A stretch of DNA of 64,000 bases from Collinsella aerofaciens (GCF_005844325.1 NZ_SPFY01000002.1:1-64000); one strand, 5' to 3'; positions 33,881 to 45,787 are shown, counted from the stretch's first letter. The notes: generated from the sequence alone by a model not told the origin. Program-made: numbers and translations.

Positions 33881-34987
33881 ATGACCATGTTCGCCCGCGA
33901 TCTTTCCGTCGCGCACTACCGCAGCTTCGATAGCTATCGCCTTGCCCTGGACGAGGGCGTGACGATACTTGCGGGACCCAACGCGGCGGGAAAGACCAAT
34001 CTCATAGAGGCGCTGCAACTGCTGACGAGCGGCGCCTCGTTTAGGCATCCGACCGCCGCCGAGCTCGTCCATGACGGCGCGGACTCGTGCAAGGTTGAGC
34101 TGAGGCTCGAGGGCGACGGCCGCGTGCTTGATATGGGATTGAGCGCGGAGGACGGTAAGCGCTCGTTTAGCCGCAACGGCAAGAGATGCTCTGCCGCCGG
34201 TGTGCGCGGGGTCCTGCCGAGCGTGCTGTTTTGCCCCGACCATCTGGACATGGTTAAGCGAGGCGCCAGTGTGCGCCGTGCCGCCCTCGATGACTTTGGC
34301 ATGCAACTGAGCGCACGCTATGCCGATCTTGCGAGCACCTATGGGCGCTGCGTGACCCAGCGTAACGCCTTGCTCAAGGAGGCCTGGTGCTGCCGCGAGA
34401 TGCTCGGCGCGTGGAACGATTCGATTGCCCGCGCGGGCTCGGCCCTGCTCGTGCACCGGTTGGCCCTGCTCGACCGGCTGGCGGGCCATGTGCACACTGC
34501 CTACGGGCAAGTGGCGTCCGGCGAGGCCGCCAACGTGACCTATACGTCCACGCTGGGGGATTTGCCCCAGGTCGAGGATCGCGAAGAGCTGAAGGACTGG
34601 GCGTACGAGCGCATGCTGGCTGCCCTTGATGAGCACGCCGACGAGGAAATTCGCCGCGGCGTGACGTTGGTGGGACCGCATCGCGATGAGATTGAGTTTG
34701 CCGTGGCGGGTCGATCCGCCCGTTCATTTGCCAGCCAAGGTCAGCAGCGGACGTTGGTTTTGGCCTGGAAGGTGGCGGAGGTGGCCGTGGCTCGCGATGT
34801 CCTGGGCACCGCCCCACTGCTGCTTTTGGACGACGTGATGAGCGAGCTCGACGGCGAGCGTCGCGGCGCTTTTCTGCGGCTGATCGGCGATGATATCCAG
34901 ACGGTCATAACCACGACCAACCTGGGGTATTTTACCGATGACCTGCTTGATCGAGCCAAGGTGGTGAGCATGGGTGAGACGTGCTAA
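33881..34987 (+). CDS. recF: DNA replication and repair protein RecF
   Basis: RecF is an SMC-like ATPase that helps load RecA at gaps. The 368-residue protein has Walker A GPNAAGKTN, signature FASQGQQRT and Walker B LLLLDDVMSELD. I start at the ATG at 33881, which lies 11 bases after dnaN; a second ATG at 33887 is possible. There is no strong binding site, so translation may depend on dnaN. It overlaps the next gene by 14 bases. Confidence 0.95.
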   Translation: MTMFARDLSVAHYRSFDSYRLALDEGVTILAGPNAAGKTNLIEALQLLTSGASFRHPTAAELVHDGADSCKVELRLEGDGRVLDMGLSAEDGKRSFSRNGKRCSAAGVRGVLPSVLFCPDHLDMVKRGASVRRAALDDFGMQLSARYADLASTYGRCVTQRNALLKEAWCCREMLGAWNDSIARAGSALLVHRLALLDRLAGHVHTAYGQVASGEAANVTYTSTLGDLPQVEDREELKDWAYERMLAALDEHADEEIRRGVTLVGPHRDEIEFAVAGRSARSFASQGQQRTLVLAWKVAEVAVARDVLGTAPLLLLDDVMSELDGERRGAFLRLIGDDIQTVITTTNLGYFTDDLLDRAKVVSMGETC

Positions 34988-35537
34988 TTACGAGCGCGAG
35001 AGCGAAACGGTCGCCTTCAGTGGATTTTTAAACGCAGAGCGCCAGCGCATCCTGGCGGCCGCGACGCCTGAGCGCCGCGTGCAGATGGAGGCTGCAGAGG
35101 AATCTCGTGCGGTCTATCGCGCCTGGAATGCGGTGTGCTCGGGCACGCGCGAGGGGCGCCATGTGACGGGCCTGCGCTACCTGCCCGAGTCCAATGAGCT
35201 GCTGGTATATCTCGACTCGCCCTCGTGGACGCAGGAAATGACGCTGTTGCGCGAGATCATCCGCGCGCGCATGGAGCGCGCCGGTGCGCATGTGGACGGC
35301 CTGGTGTTCAAAACCACCGCGCCCGGTCACACGCCGCCCGCCGCCAAGGAGCGCCTGCGTCCGGCGACGACCGAGCGCCCGCCGGCTCCGCACGCCGACC
35401 TAAGTGAGGCCGAGCGCACCGAGATTGAGCGCCAAGTGGCGCCCATCGAAGACCAAAAACTGCGCGAGGCCCTCGAGAATGCCATGAGAGCCAGTGCCGA
35501 GTGGGCCAAGGGCGTGCAAAGCAAAAAAGAGCCTTAA
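34974..35537 (+). CDS. DUF721 (DciA-like) protein
   Basis: This 187-residue protein belongs to the DUF721 family. The folded part (about 35-115, with LRYLPESNELLVYLDSPSWTQEMTLLREIIRARM) matches DciA, which helps load the replicative helicase in bacteria without DnaC. The C-terminus is charged and helical. It starts with GTG inside the end of recF and is followed by a terminator. The window's dnaB lies 15 kb away; no dnaC-like loader is seen, which fits a DciA role. Confidence 0.85.
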   Translation: MRRANYERESETVAFSGFLNAERQRILAAATPERRVQMEAAEESRAVYRAWNAVCSGTREGRHVTGLRYLPESNELLVYLDSPSWTQEMTLLREIIRARMERAGAHVDGLVFKTTAPGHTPPAAKERLRPATTERPPAPHADLSEAERTEIERQVAPIEDQKLREALENAMRASAEWAKGVQSKKEP

Positions 35538-35563
35538 ATCGCATCTGGTGGCCTTGTAGAGCC

Positions 35564-35593
35564 AAATACCCTCGTTCCCGAGGGTATTTTTTT
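35564..35593 (+). terminator. terminator after the recF-DUF721 genes
   Basis: The stem AAATACCCTCG / CGAGGGTATTT is followed by TTTT. It separates the dnaN operon from gyrB. Confidence 0.85.
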
Positions 35594-35600
35594 ACGATAA

Positions 35601-37673
<2,073 letters not shown>

Positions 37674-37684
37674 GAGGAGGTAAC

Positions 37685-40426
37685 GTGGCAGACGATATCA
37701 ACAATAACGAGGGTATGGACGAGGCCGGCGATGCCGGTATGCCCGATGATCTGAAGCGCCTGCTTGCCCGTGCTGAGCAGGGCGAGGACGGCGATCCGGA
37801 CGCCTATAACCCCGATGCCGATGATGATGAGGAAGAGGACGACGACGGTGAGCTCGAGGAGAGCTTTGGCGAAGTCGATCGTGGCGCCTCGGCCGGCGAG
37901 GACATCAACGGCGGCCAGCTCCAGATTTCGGAGTTCGGTCGCGAGATGAAGCAGTCGTTCATCGAGTATTCGATGTCGGTTATCACAGCGCGTGCCCTGC
38001 CGGACGTGCGCGACGGCTTAAAGCCGGTACACCGCCGCATCCTGTACGCGATGAACGAGAGCGGCATCTACCCCAACCGCCCACACAAAAAGTCGGCCTG
38101 GACGGTCGGCGAAGTTATCGGTAAGTACCACCCGCACGGTGACTCTGCGGTCTACGAGGCCATGGTCCGCCTGGCGCAGTGGTTCTCCATGCGCACGCCG
38201 CTCATCGACGGTCACGGCAACTTCGGCAACATCGATGGCGACGGCGCCGCCGCCATGCGTTACACCGAGAGCCGCCTGGCAAAGCCCGCCATGGAGCTAC
38301 TGCGTGACCTGCAGAAGGATACCGTCGACTGGCAGCCCAACTACGACGAGTCGCTCGCCGAGCCCGTGGCGCTGCCCGCGCGCTTCCCCAACCTGCTGGT
38401 CAACGGCAGCCAGGGCATCGCCGTCGGCATGGCCACCAACATCGCTCCGCACAACCTCACCGAGGCGATCGAGGCCACCTGCTACCTGATCGATAATCCC
38501 GATGCCACCGTCGACGAGCTCATGCAGATCATGCCCGGCCCGGACTTCCCCACCGGCGCCATCATCATGGGCAGTGCCGGCATCAAGCAGAGCTACGAGA
38601 CCGGACGCGGCTCCATCACCGTGCGTGCCAAGGCTCATGTGGAGTCCACCAAGACCGGCCGCAGCCGCCTGGTCTTTACCGAGATCCCCTACATGGTCAA
38701 CAAGGGCACCCTGCAGGAGAAGATCGCCCAGCTCGTCAACGACAAGCGCATCGAGGGCATCTCGGACATGCGCGATGAGTCCAACCAGAAGGGCATCCGC
38801 CTGGTCATCGAGCTCAAGAAGGGTGTTATCCCGCAGGTCGTGCTCAACAACCTGTACAAGTACACCTCGCTGCAGACGACCTTTGGCGCCAACAACCTGG
38901 CGCTCGTCAACGGCGTGCCCAAATGCCTGAGCCTGCGCGAGATGCTGCAGCACTATATCGACCACCAGGTCGACGTCGTCACCCGCCGCACTCGTTTTGA
39001 CCTCAAGAAGGCCCAGGCGCGTGCGCATATCCTCGAGGGCTACCTGATGGCCCTCGACCATATCGACGAGGTCATTAGCATCATCCGCTCCTCGCAGACC
39101 GACTCCGAGGCCAGCAGCCGCCTGATCGAGCGCTTTGGCTTTACGCCCGAGCAGACCACGGCCATCCTCGAAATGAAGCTGCGCCGCCTGACCGGCCTGG
39201 AGCGCGACAAGATCCAGGAAGAGTTGGACGGCCTGCGTCGCGCCATCGCCTACTATGAGGATCTGCTGGCGCATGAGGAGAAGATCCTGGGCGTCATCAA
39301 GGAGGAGATGCGCGAGATCTCCAAGAAGTTCGGCGACAAGCGCCGCACCGAGATCAGTCAGGTTGAGAAGGACCTGGATGTCGAGGACCTCATCGCCGAC
39401 GAGGACATGGTCGTGACCATCACCCACACCGGCTACGTTAAGCGCATCCCGGTGGCCGCCTACCGTGCCCAGAAGCGCGGCGGCAAGGGCGTGTCGGGCG
39501 TCAACCTCAAAGAGGATGACGTTATCGACGAGATGTTTATCGCGTCCACGCACGAGTACGTGCTGTTCTTCTCGAGCAAGGGCAAGGTCTATCGCCTGAA
39601 GGTGCACGAGCTGCCGGTTGGCACGCGCCAGGCGCGCGGCACCGCGATCGTCAACCTGCTTCCTTTCGAGGAAGGCGAGAAGATCGCGAGCGTCATCAGC
39701 TGCCGCGAGTTCCCCGCCGACGAGTACCTGATGTTTGCCACCAAGAGCGGCATGGTCAAGAAGACCGTGATGAGCGCCTACGACCGTAGTCGCCGCGACG
39801 GCCTGATCGCCATCAACCTGAGGGACGACGACGCGCTGCTCGCTGTACGTCGCGTGCGCGAGGGTGACAAGATTATCATGGCAACCACCGCGGGCAAGGC
39901 GATTATGTTCCCCGAGGACCAGGTGCGCGCCACCGGTCGCGATACCAGCGGCGTCCGCGGCATTGGCATGAAGGAAGGCGTGAGCGTTCTGGGCATGGAA
40001 GTCACTAACGGCAACGGCGATCTGTTCGTCATCACCGAGCGCGGCTACGGCAAGCGCACGCCGGTCGCGGACTACCCGGAGCAGAATCGCGGCGGTCAGG
40101 GCGTCTACACCATTCAAATGACCGAGCGTAAGGGTAACCTCGCGGCCATGAAGACGGTGGGCCCGCAGCACGAGCTGTTTATCGTGACGGAGGGCGCGAC
40201 GGTCATTCGCGTCAAGACCGACGAGATCAGCCAGACCGGCCGCGCCACCCAGGGCGTCAAGATGATGACCGTCGACGACAACGACCGCATCTGCGCCGTG
40301 GCCCGCATGACGGCCGCCAAAGAGAAGCCCGAAGGCGAAGCCACGGAAAACGGCTCCGCCCCCGAAGAAACCCCTGTCGATCTAGGCGACGGCAACGACA
40401 TGCCAGAAGATCTCCTAGACGAGTAA
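37685..40426 (+). CDS. gyrA: DNA gyrase subunit A
   Basis: GyrA cuts and rejoins DNA. The 913-residue protein has the breakage domain with the catalytic Tyr in [11 protein letters not shown] and the C-terminal pinwheel with the GyrA box QKRGGKG, which marks it as gyrase and not topoisomerase IV. The quinolone-resistance region reads [12 protein letters not shown], keeping the sensitive Ser and an acidic residue. An acidic N-terminal extension of about 70 residues ([16 protein letters not shown]) precedes the usual start of the fold. GTG start with AGAGGAGG upstream. Confidence 0.97.
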   Translation: MADDINNNEGMDEAGDAGMPDDLKRLLARAEQGEDGDPDAYNPDADDDEEEDDDGELEESFGEVDRGASAGEDINGGQLQISEFGREMKQSFIEYSMSVITARALPDVRDGLKPVHRRILYAMNESGIYPNRPHKKSAWTVGEVIGKYHPHGDSAVYEAMVRLAQWFSMRTPLIDGHGNFGNIDGDGAAAMRYTESRLAKPAMELLRDLQKDTVDWQPNYDESLAEPVALPARFPNLLVNGSQGIAVGMATNIAPHNLTEAIEATCYLIDNPDATVDELMQIMPGPDFPTGAIIMGSAGIKQSYETGRGSITVRAKAHVESTKTGRSRLVFTEIPYMVNKGTLQEKIAQLVNDKRIEGISDMRDESNQKGIRLVIELKKGVIPQVVLNNLYKYTSLQTTFGANNLALVNGVPKCLSLREMLQHYIDHQVDVVTRRTRFDLKKAQARAHILEGYLMALDHIDEVISIIRSSQTDSEASSRLIERFGFTPEQTTAILEMKLRRLTGLERDKIQEELDGLRRAIAYYEDLLAHEEKILGVIKEEMREISKKFGDKRRTEISQVEKDLDVEDLIADEDMVVTITHTGYVKRIPVAAYRAQKRGGKGVSGVNLKEDDVIDEMFIASTHEYVLFFSSKGKVYRLKVHELPVGTRQARGTAIVNLLPFEEGEKIASVISCREFPADEYLMFATKSGMVKKTVMSAYDRSRRDGLIAINLRDDDALLAVRRVREGDKIIMATTAGKAIMFPEDQVRATGRDTSGVRGIGMKEGVSVLGMEVTNGNGDLFVITERGYGKRTPVADYPEQNRGGQGVYTIQMTERKGNLAAMKTVGPQHELFIVTEGATVIRVKTDEISQTGRATQGVKMMTVDDNDRICAVARMTAAKEKPEGEATENGSAPEETPVDLGDGNDMPEDLLDE

Positions 40427-40466
40427 GAGACTCTAGCTGGTTAAAATTATCAGACCCCATATATCG

Positions 40467-40499
40467 GCGGTCGGCGCACTGCGCGCCGACCGCTTTTTT
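40467..40499 (+). terminator. terminator after gyrA
   Basis: The 11-bp stem GCGGTCGGCGC / GCGCCGACCGC is followed by TTTTTT. Confidence 0.9.
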
Positions 40500-40516
40500 G
40501 AAAACCTTGGGACTCG

Positions 40517-40657
40517 TGTTCGCCCCGGTCGCACGGCGACATGTGAAGTCGATCGCGAGTTCCGCACGAGCCAGAGAGCACTTAATGTGCTCTCTGTGCG
40601 AGTCAGGACTGTCCGAGTAGGCGACTTCACATGCCGCCGTGCGACCGGGGCGAACAC
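40517..40657. repeat. 141-bp inverted repeat with 36-bp arms
   Basis: The arms 40517-40552 and 40622-40657 differ at one position. The 69-bp centre contains a second hairpin (AGAGAGCAC / GTGCTCTCT, 40574-40596). It sits between the gyrA terminator and the tRNA-Ile promoter, with no coding potential. Confidence 0.9.
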
Positions 40658-40683
40658 CCTTCAAAGATTTTCAAAAAAAGTTG

Positions 40684-40713
40684 TTGACGCGCGCGTAACG
40701 ACTCGTCTAATAT
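40684..40713 (+). promoter_or_regulatory. promoter of tRNA-Ile
   Basis: TTGACG (40684-40689) and TAATAT (40708-40713) are 18 bases apart, 14 bases before the tRNA start. Confidence 0.7.
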
Positions 40714-40727
40714 ATCCCTTGCGCGAT

Positions 40728-40804
40728 GGACCTGTAGCTCAGTTGGTTAGAGCGTCCGGCTGATAACCGGGAGGTCACAAGTTCGAATCTTGTCAGGTCC
40801 ACCA
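40728..40804 (+). tRNA. tRNA-Ile (anticodon GAT), copy 1
   Basis: 77 nt with encoded CCA, acceptor GGACCTG/CAGGTCC and anticodon loop CTGATAA. It is identical to the copy at 40952. It has its own promoter and terminator. Confidence 0.96.
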
Positions 40805-40818
40805 CTTTCTTTCGCAAT

Positions 40819-40860
40819 AAACACCCCAGCGAGAGCCGAGTCGCCGCTGGGGTGTTTATT
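40819..40860 (+). terminator. terminator between tRNA-Ile and tRNA-Ala
   Basis: The 13-bp stem AAACACCCCAGCG / CGCTGGGGTGTTT is followed by ATTA; the T-run is moderate. Confidence 0.65.
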
Positions 40861-40871
40861 ACTGTCTCCGT

Positions 40872-40947
40872 GGGGGTTTAGCTCAGCTGGGAGAGCGCGG
40901 GCTTTGCAAGCCTGAGGTCAGGGGTTCGATCCCCCTAACCTCCACCA
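40872..40947 (+). tRNA. tRNA-Ala (anticodon TGC)
   Basis: 76 nt with encoded CCA and anticodon loop TTTGCAA. It is followed after four bases by the second tRNA-Ile. Confidence 0.96.
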
Positions 40948-40951
40948 TGAT

Positions 40952-41028
40952 GGACCTGTAGCTCAGTTGGTTAGAGCGTCCGGCTGATAACCGGGAGGTC
41001 ACAAGTTCGAATCTTGTCAGGTCCACCA
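40952..41028 (+). tRNA. tRNA-Ile (anticodon GAT), copy 2
   Basis: Identical to copy 1 over all 77 nt, including CCA. Presumably transcribed together with tRNA-Ala. Confidence 0.96.
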
Positions 41029-41041
41029 TCAAAACTGTGAA

Positions 41042-41075
41042 GAGCCCTGGGGCATTGCCTCGGGGCTTTTTTCTT
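41042..41075 (+). terminator. terminator after tRNA-Ala/tRNA-Ile
   Basis: The stem GAGCCCTGGGGC / GCCTCGGGGCTT is followed by TTTTTT. Confidence 0.85.
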
Positions 41076-41186
41076 GTCTGCGATAAATCTCATTTTGGTT
41101 TTGTGTGCTGTGCGAAAGTTTGGGTAGTATAGCTATTCAATGCGGCGGACTGCCGCGTGTTAACCGCTACGTACCGGAGGTGTTCC

Positions 41187-41687
41187 ATGGTTCGTGTCGA
41201 CATAGAGACCATCGTCATGGCCGCCGGTCCCGTGCCATCGCTTATCGTGCTTCGCGAGCGCTGCAGCAAATCGGACTCGCCCGCGCCACTGCGTTCCCTT
41301 TCCATTCAGACTGGTTCGTTTGAAGCCGCTGCCATCAGCCGCGGCATCGATAGCGGCCGCGCCGAGCGCCCGATTACCCATGACCTGTTGCTCGATACTG
41401 TTGGCGCCCTGGGTGCCAAGCTCGAACGCATCGAAATCGTTCGCGCCGAGCCGCCCGTGTTTTACGCGACGGTTGTCGTGTTGGCCGATGGCAACGAGCA
41501 TAAGATCGATGCGCGTCCCAGTGATGCCATTGCCCTTGCCGTGCGCAGCAATGCCCCCATGTTTGTGGAGGACGACATCATGAATCGCCTGGGCACCGTT
41601 TCTGCCCATGCCGAGGAAGTTGACGACGAGCGGGAGTTCGAGAAGTTCGACGAGTTCGTCCATACGCTCTCCCCCGATGACTTCTAA
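41187..41687 (+). CDS. DUF151 bifunctional nuclease family protein
   Basis: This 166-residue protein has the DUF151 fold: LRSLSIQTGSFEAAAI in the middle, then the conserved PITHDLLLDTV and HKIDARPSDAIALAVRSNAPMFV. Family members have been described as nucleases acting on DNA and RNA; the cellular role is unclear. GGAGG lies six bases before the ATG at 41187. It is the first gene of a cluster with two unknown genes, upstream of typA. Confidence 0.88.
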   Translation: MVRVDIETIVMAAGPVPSLIVLRERCSKSDSPAPLRSLSIQTGSFEAAAISRGIDSGRAERPITHDLLLDTVGALGAKLERIEIVRAEPPVFYATVVVLADGNEHKIDARPSDAIALAVRSNAPMFVEDDIMNRLGTVSAHAEEVDDEREFEKFDEFVHTLSPDDF

Positions 41688-42077
41688 ATGTGGGGCGGCC
41701 AGGCTGCGGAGCGTTCGCTGATGGCCGGCGGTATGTCGGCTGAGGCGGCGGCCATTGCGCGCGAGGCCCAGATGCGCTCGGAGGCTTCTGAGGCGGCGCG
41801 CATTGCCTATGTGACGCAGGCCCGCACGCTTCGCGAACGCCGCGGCTCGTTTATCAAGATGGTTGTCGTCTCCGCCCTTGTCGCGGCAATCTGCTCGCGC
41901 CTTCGTGGTACAGTTGGTGCGCTTGGGTTTTCGATCTCTACGGGCCTCGTGATCTGGGGTGTGGTCGATGCGGTCATGCTGACCAGTCAGATCAAGGTGC
42001 TCGACAAGCGCGCGATGGATATGATGCGCACCCGCGACGCTGCCGCTAAGATCGCCGCCGAGGCACAAGAACTGTAA
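41688..42077 (+). CDS. small two-helix membrane protein, unknown
   Basis: This 129-residue protein starts at an ATG directly after the DUF151 stop (TAAATG), so the two are coupled. An Ala/Glu/Met-rich helical N-terminus (1-50) precedes two membrane segments (about 57-72 and 78-98) and a charged helix. No family is recognised. An internal ATG at 41721 is an alternative start. Confidence 0.65.
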   Translation: MWGGQAAERSLMAGGMSAEAAAIAREAQMRSEASEAARIAYVTQARTLRERRGSFIKMVVVSALVAAICSRLRGTVGALGFSISTGLVIWGVVDAVMLTSQIKVLDKRAMDMMRTRDAAAKIAAEAQEL

Positions 42078-42107
42078 TGACGCCAGACTCGATGGGAAGG
42101 TCTAAAG

Positions 42108-42557
42108 ATGGCACAGGATATGCAGGACGCCGGTAACGTCTCCGCCGAGCTCGACGCCATGGTGTGCGATCTGATCGGCGCGTTCTTGGACGACCTTGCC
42201 GCCGGTGAAAACCCTGGCGTGGTCGTGGCAATTGAGGACGCCGCTTCCAACCGTTATCTGGCGGCGCTCGACGAGGACGGCGAAGAGGCGTGCCTCGAGG
42301 CGGCCACCAACTTTATCTCCGAGCACAAGATGGGTCTTAAGGACGAGGGCCTGGGCCGTATCGCTCGCTATGCCATCGGCTACACCGGCTGCGTCGAGAT
42401 TGACGGCGGCTATCACGATGCTCTGCTCGTGAGCTTCTTCGAAACCACGCTCGAGAGCGGTTTTTCGGCATATGTGCTGTATGAGGGCATGGGCGCCGGC
42501 GATGGTTTTATGTGGAGCGACCCTGAACCTGCAGGTGAGGAAACCCCTCTCATCTAA
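42108..42557 (+). CDS. conserved-looking acidic protein, unknown
   Basis: This 149-residue protein is soluble and acidic, with an alternating helix/strand pattern (IGAFLDDLAAGENPGVVVAIEDA, ALLVSFFETTLESGFSAYVLYEGMG). I do not recognise a family. It lies 30 bases after the membrane protein gene, with GGAAGG ahead of its ATG, and 117 bases upstream of typA, which probably has its own promoter. Confidence 0.7.
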   Translation: MAQDMQDAGNVSAELDAMVCDLIGAFLDDLAAGENPGVVVAIEDAASNRYLAALDEDGEEACLEAATNFISEHKMGLKDEGLGRIARYAIGYTGCVEIDGGYHDALLVSFFETTLESGFSAYVLYEGMGAGDGFMWSDPEPAGEETPLI

Positions 42558-42674
42558 AATCGCTAAAATAAACGAGTTTTCGGTAAAAGGCTCAATATTC
42601 CCGCCGAGCGTTGCATTGCTGGGTGGGTCGCATACGCGTGCCGGTTGTATATAGATAGAAGATAGGGGAACTAC

Positions 42675-44513
42675 ATGCGCGTAGACAATCTGAGGAACAT
42701 CGCCATCATCGCTCACGTCGACCACGGCAAGACGACGATGGTCGACAAGCTCCTGCGTGCCACGGACGCCTTCCGTGCCAACCAGCAGGTCGAGGACCGC
42801 GTCCTGGATTCCAACGACCAGGAGCGCGAGCGCGGCATTACGATTCTCGCCAAGAACATCTCTATCGAGTACAAGGACGTCAAGATCAACGTCATCGACA
42901 CCCCGGGCCACGCCGACTTTGGCGGCGAGGTCGAGCGCGTGCTGCGTATGGCCGACGGCGCCCTGCTGCTGGTCGACGCCTTTGAGGGCCCCATGCCCCA
43001 GACCCGCTTCGTGCTGCGTCACGCTATCGACACCGGCCTTAAGATCATGATCGTCATCAACAAGATCGACCGTCCGGGCGCCAACCCCGAGAAGGCCTAC
43101 AACGACTGCCTGGACCTCATGGCCGACCTGGGCGCCACCGACGACCAGCTTGAGTTCGCCATGGAGCACGTGGTCTACGCCAGCGCCATGAACGGCTTTG
43201 CCCGCCTTGACCCCAACGACGGCAACATGGACATGTACCCGCTGCTCGACATGATCATCGACGACATGCCTGCGCCCGAGGTTGACGAGAACGCCCCGCT
43301 GGCCATGCAGTGCGTGACCATCGACCACTCCAACTTCGTCGGTCGCATCGGTATCGGCCGCGTGTACTCTGGCACCATCCACCAGGGCGACCAGATTCTG
43401 GTCGTCAAGAACGACGGCTCCAGCGCCACCGCTACCGTCAAGCAGCTCTTTACCTTCGACTACCTGGGCCGCACCGAGTGCCAGGAAGTCGGCGCCGGCG
43501 ATATCGCTGCTGTCGTGGGTATTGACCGCACCGATATCGGCGATGTCTACACCGATCCCGAGAACCCCGTCGAGCTCGAGCCCATCGAGATCGACCCGCC
43601 GACCCTGTCCATCGTCTTTGAGGCTTCGACCTCCCCGCTCGTCGGCCGTGACGGAGACATCGTGGGCGCCCGTCAGCTTAAGGAGCGCCTGTTCAACGAG
43701 GCCGAGAACAACGTGACCATGAAGATCGAGGAGCTCGAGGACAAGAGCGGCGTCGAGGTCTCGGGCCGCGGCATTCTGCACCTGTCTGTTCTGATGGAGT
43801 CCATGCGCCGCGAGGGCTTTGAGTTCCAGGTCGGCCGTCCCCGCGTTCTGTTTAAGAAGGACGAGAACGGCAACAAGATGGAGCCTGTCGAGCAGGCCGT
43901 CGTTGAGTGCCCGGACGAGTACTCGGGCAAGGTCGTTGAGGTCTTCGGTACCTCCGGTGGCATCATGACGAGCATGGATACCTCGGGTATCGTGACGCAC
44001 CTCGAGTTTAAGATCCCGACCCGCGGCATCATGGGCCTTAAGAACCGCATCATGAACGTCACCCACGGCGAGGGCGTGTTCTACCACACCTTCCTGGAGT
44101 ACGGTCCCTACGCCGGCGAGATCGGCAACCGTCAGAACGGCGCAATGATCTCCATGACCACCGAGAAGGCCGTTGCCTATGCTCTGGGTACGCTGCAGGA
44201 GCGCGGCCAGCTTTTTGTTGAGCCGGGCACCGAGTGCTACGAGGGCATGATCGTGGGCGAGCGCAGCAAGGCTGGCGACATGGTCGTCAACATCGCCCGT
44301 ACCAAGAACCTGGGCAACCAGCGTTCCTCGACCTCCGATATCTCCGTTCAGCTGGTGCCGCCCCGCACCTTCTCGCTGGAGGAGGCGCTGGAGTACATCG
44401 CCGACGACGAGCTGGTTGAGATTACCCCCAAGAACATCCGCCTGCGCAAGCGCCTGCTCAACGCCACCGACCGCAAGAAGGCCGCCGTCCGCGCCGGCCA
44501 GGTCAACAAATAA
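42675..44513 (+). CDS. typA: ribosome-binding GTPase TypA/BipA
   Basis: TypA is an EF-G-like GTPase that acts in 50S assembly and stress responses. The 612-residue protein has G1 AHVDHGKTT, the switch region RERGITI, G3 [13 protein letters not shown]4 NKIDRPGA, the beta-barrel domain II, EF-G-like domains and the TypA-specific C-terminus ([12 protein letters not shown]). AGGGGA precedes the ATG. A terminator follows. Confidence 0.96.
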   Translation: MRVDNLRNIAIIAHVDHGKTTMVDKLLRATDAFRANQQVEDRVLDSNDQERERGITILAKNISIEYKDVKINVIDTPGHADFGGEVERVLRMADGALLLVDAFEGPMPQTRFVLRHAIDTGLKIMIVINKIDRPGANPEKAYNDCLDLMADLGATDDQLEFAMEHVVYASAMNGFARLDPNDGNMDMYPLLDMIIDDMPAPEVDENAPLAMQCVTIDHSNFVGRIGIGRVYSGTIHQGDQILVVKNDGSSATATVKQLFTFDYLGRTECQEVGAGDIAAVVGIDRTDIGDVYTDPENPVELEPIEIDPPTLSIVFEASTSPLVGRDGDIVGARQLKERLFNEAENNVTMKIEELEDKSGVEVSGRGILHLSVLMESMRREGFEFQVGRPRVLFKKDENGNKMEPVEQAVVECPDEYSGKVVEVFGTSGGIMTSMDTSGIVTHLEFKIPTRGIMGLKNRIMNVTHGEGVFYHTFLEYGPYAGEIGNRQNGAMISMTTEKAVAYALGTLQERGQLFVEPGTECYEGMIVGERSKAGDMVVNIARTKNLGNQRSSTSDISVQLVPPRTFSLEEALEYIADDELVEITPKNIRLRKRLLNATDRKKAAVRAGQVNK

Positions 44514-44540
44514 GCGCTGGACTTTATAGCGTCTAACAAG

Positions 44541-44575
44541 AAAGGGCGTCGACCGTAATGGTCGGCGCCCTTTTT
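44541..44575 (+). terminator. terminator after typA
   Basis: The stem AAAGGGCGTCGACC / GGTCGGCGCCCTTT is followed by TT. Confidence 0.85.
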
Positions 44576-44601
44576 GTGCATAGGGACTGAGCTGGTCTGC
44601 A

Positions 44602-44634
44602 CCACCACAAAGGTGCCTGGTCCCTTTGTGGTGG
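44602..44634. repeat. 12-bp inverted repeat
   Basis: CCACCACAAAGG (44602-44613) and CCTTTGTGGTGG (44623-44634) lie between two convergent genes. It may serve as terminator for the bactofilin-like gene on the minus strand, but no T-run follows. Confidence 0.55.
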
Positions 44635-44641
44635 TTGGTGG

Positions 44642-45787
44642 CTAAGCGGTGGGGAGTCCTGGCATGTTAGCCGGCTGCTGCGGCTTGAGGTGGGCGTTGC
44701 GCCAGATGATCTGGATAACGTAGCCGAGCATAAAGACAAAGGCTACGCCGCTGATGAAGTCACCTACGAGGGGAAGCCCCGTGAGGGCGCCTGCGATTAC
44801 GCCGCCCACGGCTGCCATGGCGTAGCGGTTTTGGCTGTGTCCGACCATGCGGGCGATCGCACACCCCGCAAAGGCACTCGACACCAACGCGATGCCGATA
44901 ACGCCGCACAAGAGGGCTCCGGCAAGCGACAGACCAGCGATAGAGATAATCAGCAGTAGGACGGCGGGGACGATAGCAATCGTGCTCAGAAGACCGCTCA
45001 CCCACAGGGGCATGGGGCGCTGGTGGAGCATGCCGGCGGCGCTGGCGGTCGCGCGCGGAAAGACGAGCTCGAGCAGCAGGGCGACAAAGCAGGTCGAGAG
45101 TGCCGCGGCGACGATACCGCCGATGACATCGTTAACGGTGGAAGTATCCTCGTTCTCGGTGCGCTCGATCTTGAGCGCGCCTACCTCGGCGCCTGCGGCA
45201 CGCTCGGGGTCCTCGGAGACGTGCGCGTTCACGGTGCCGGTGATGTGGGCGTTCTTGCCCAGGATGAGCTTGTCGGCCCAAACCTCGACATCGCCATTGA
45301 CCGTGCCGTCGATAGTCACCGTGTCGCCCGCGAGCGCTGCCGACTTGACGGAACCGCGCAGGGCGACCGTCTCGCCCACTGCGTAGAAGCAACTGGCAGT
45401 GCTATCGGTGTTGAGGATGATGTGCTGGCCGGCAACCGTAACGCTGCCGTCAACCGTGGTCTTGGCGATATCGATAGTGCGTGCCGCCAAGCGGACGGCG
45501 CCACCCACCGTGCAGTCGCGGATAGAGAGGGTATCGCCCGCGGCGATGATATCGCGGTCGATGGACACATCATCCAAGTTGAGGGCCTGACCGGCCCAGT
45601 ACAGGTCACCCTCAACGCCGGACGGATTGGCGTCATTGTCGGTCGCAAGTACGTTGCCTGCGGTGTCCGTGCCGGCGAACGACGCCGTGGGAAGCACGGT
45701 GATCGCCAGCGCGATGAGCGCGAATAGGATGGTGATGCGGCCCCATGCTTTACGGCGCTGGGTCAACGGGAATTGATTGCAGGGCAT
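44642..45787 (-). CDS. bactofilin-like (polymer-forming) protein with membrane domain
   Basis: This 381-residue protein has an N-terminal hydrophobic segment (about 17-38, possibly a cleaved signal ending SFAG), a repetitive beta-helix region (about 70-185) with the spaced I-x-G-x-V/D pattern of bactofilins (for example VTIDGTVNGDVEVWADKLILGKNAHITGTV), and four membrane segments in the C-terminal half (about 215-345). The beta-helix is therefore probably outside the membrane. Its role is unknown; shape or envelope functions are plausible by family. The start at 45787 follows GAAGGA; an upstream in-frame start has none. Confidence 0.8.
   Translation of the reverse strand: MPCNQFPLTQRRKAWGRITILFALIALAITVLPTASFAGTDTAGNVLATDNDANPSGVEGDLYWAGQALNLDDVSIDRDIIAAGDTLSIRDCTVGGAVRLAARTIDIAKTTVDGSVTVAGQHIILNTDSTASCFYAVGETVALRGSVKSAALAGDTVTIDGTVNGDVEVWADKLILGKNAHITGTVNAHVSEDPERAAGAEVGALKIERTENEDTSTVNDVIGGIVAAALSTCFVALLLELVFPRATASAAGMLHQRPMPLWVSGLLSTIAIVPAVLLLIISIAGLSLAGALLCGVIGIALVSSAFAGCAIARMVGHSQNRYAMAAVGGVIAGALTGLPLVGDFISGVAFVFMLGYVIQIIWRNAHLKPQQPANMPGLPTA

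Noticed and set aside
38100..38220. Quinolone-resistance change in gyrA
   Set aside because: The region keeps the Ser and an acidic residue of the sensitive type.
38297..40171. A 624-residue minus-strand frame opposite gyrA
   Set aside because: Antisense shadow of a clear gyrA; no binding site, unlikely His/Leu/Val-rich composition.
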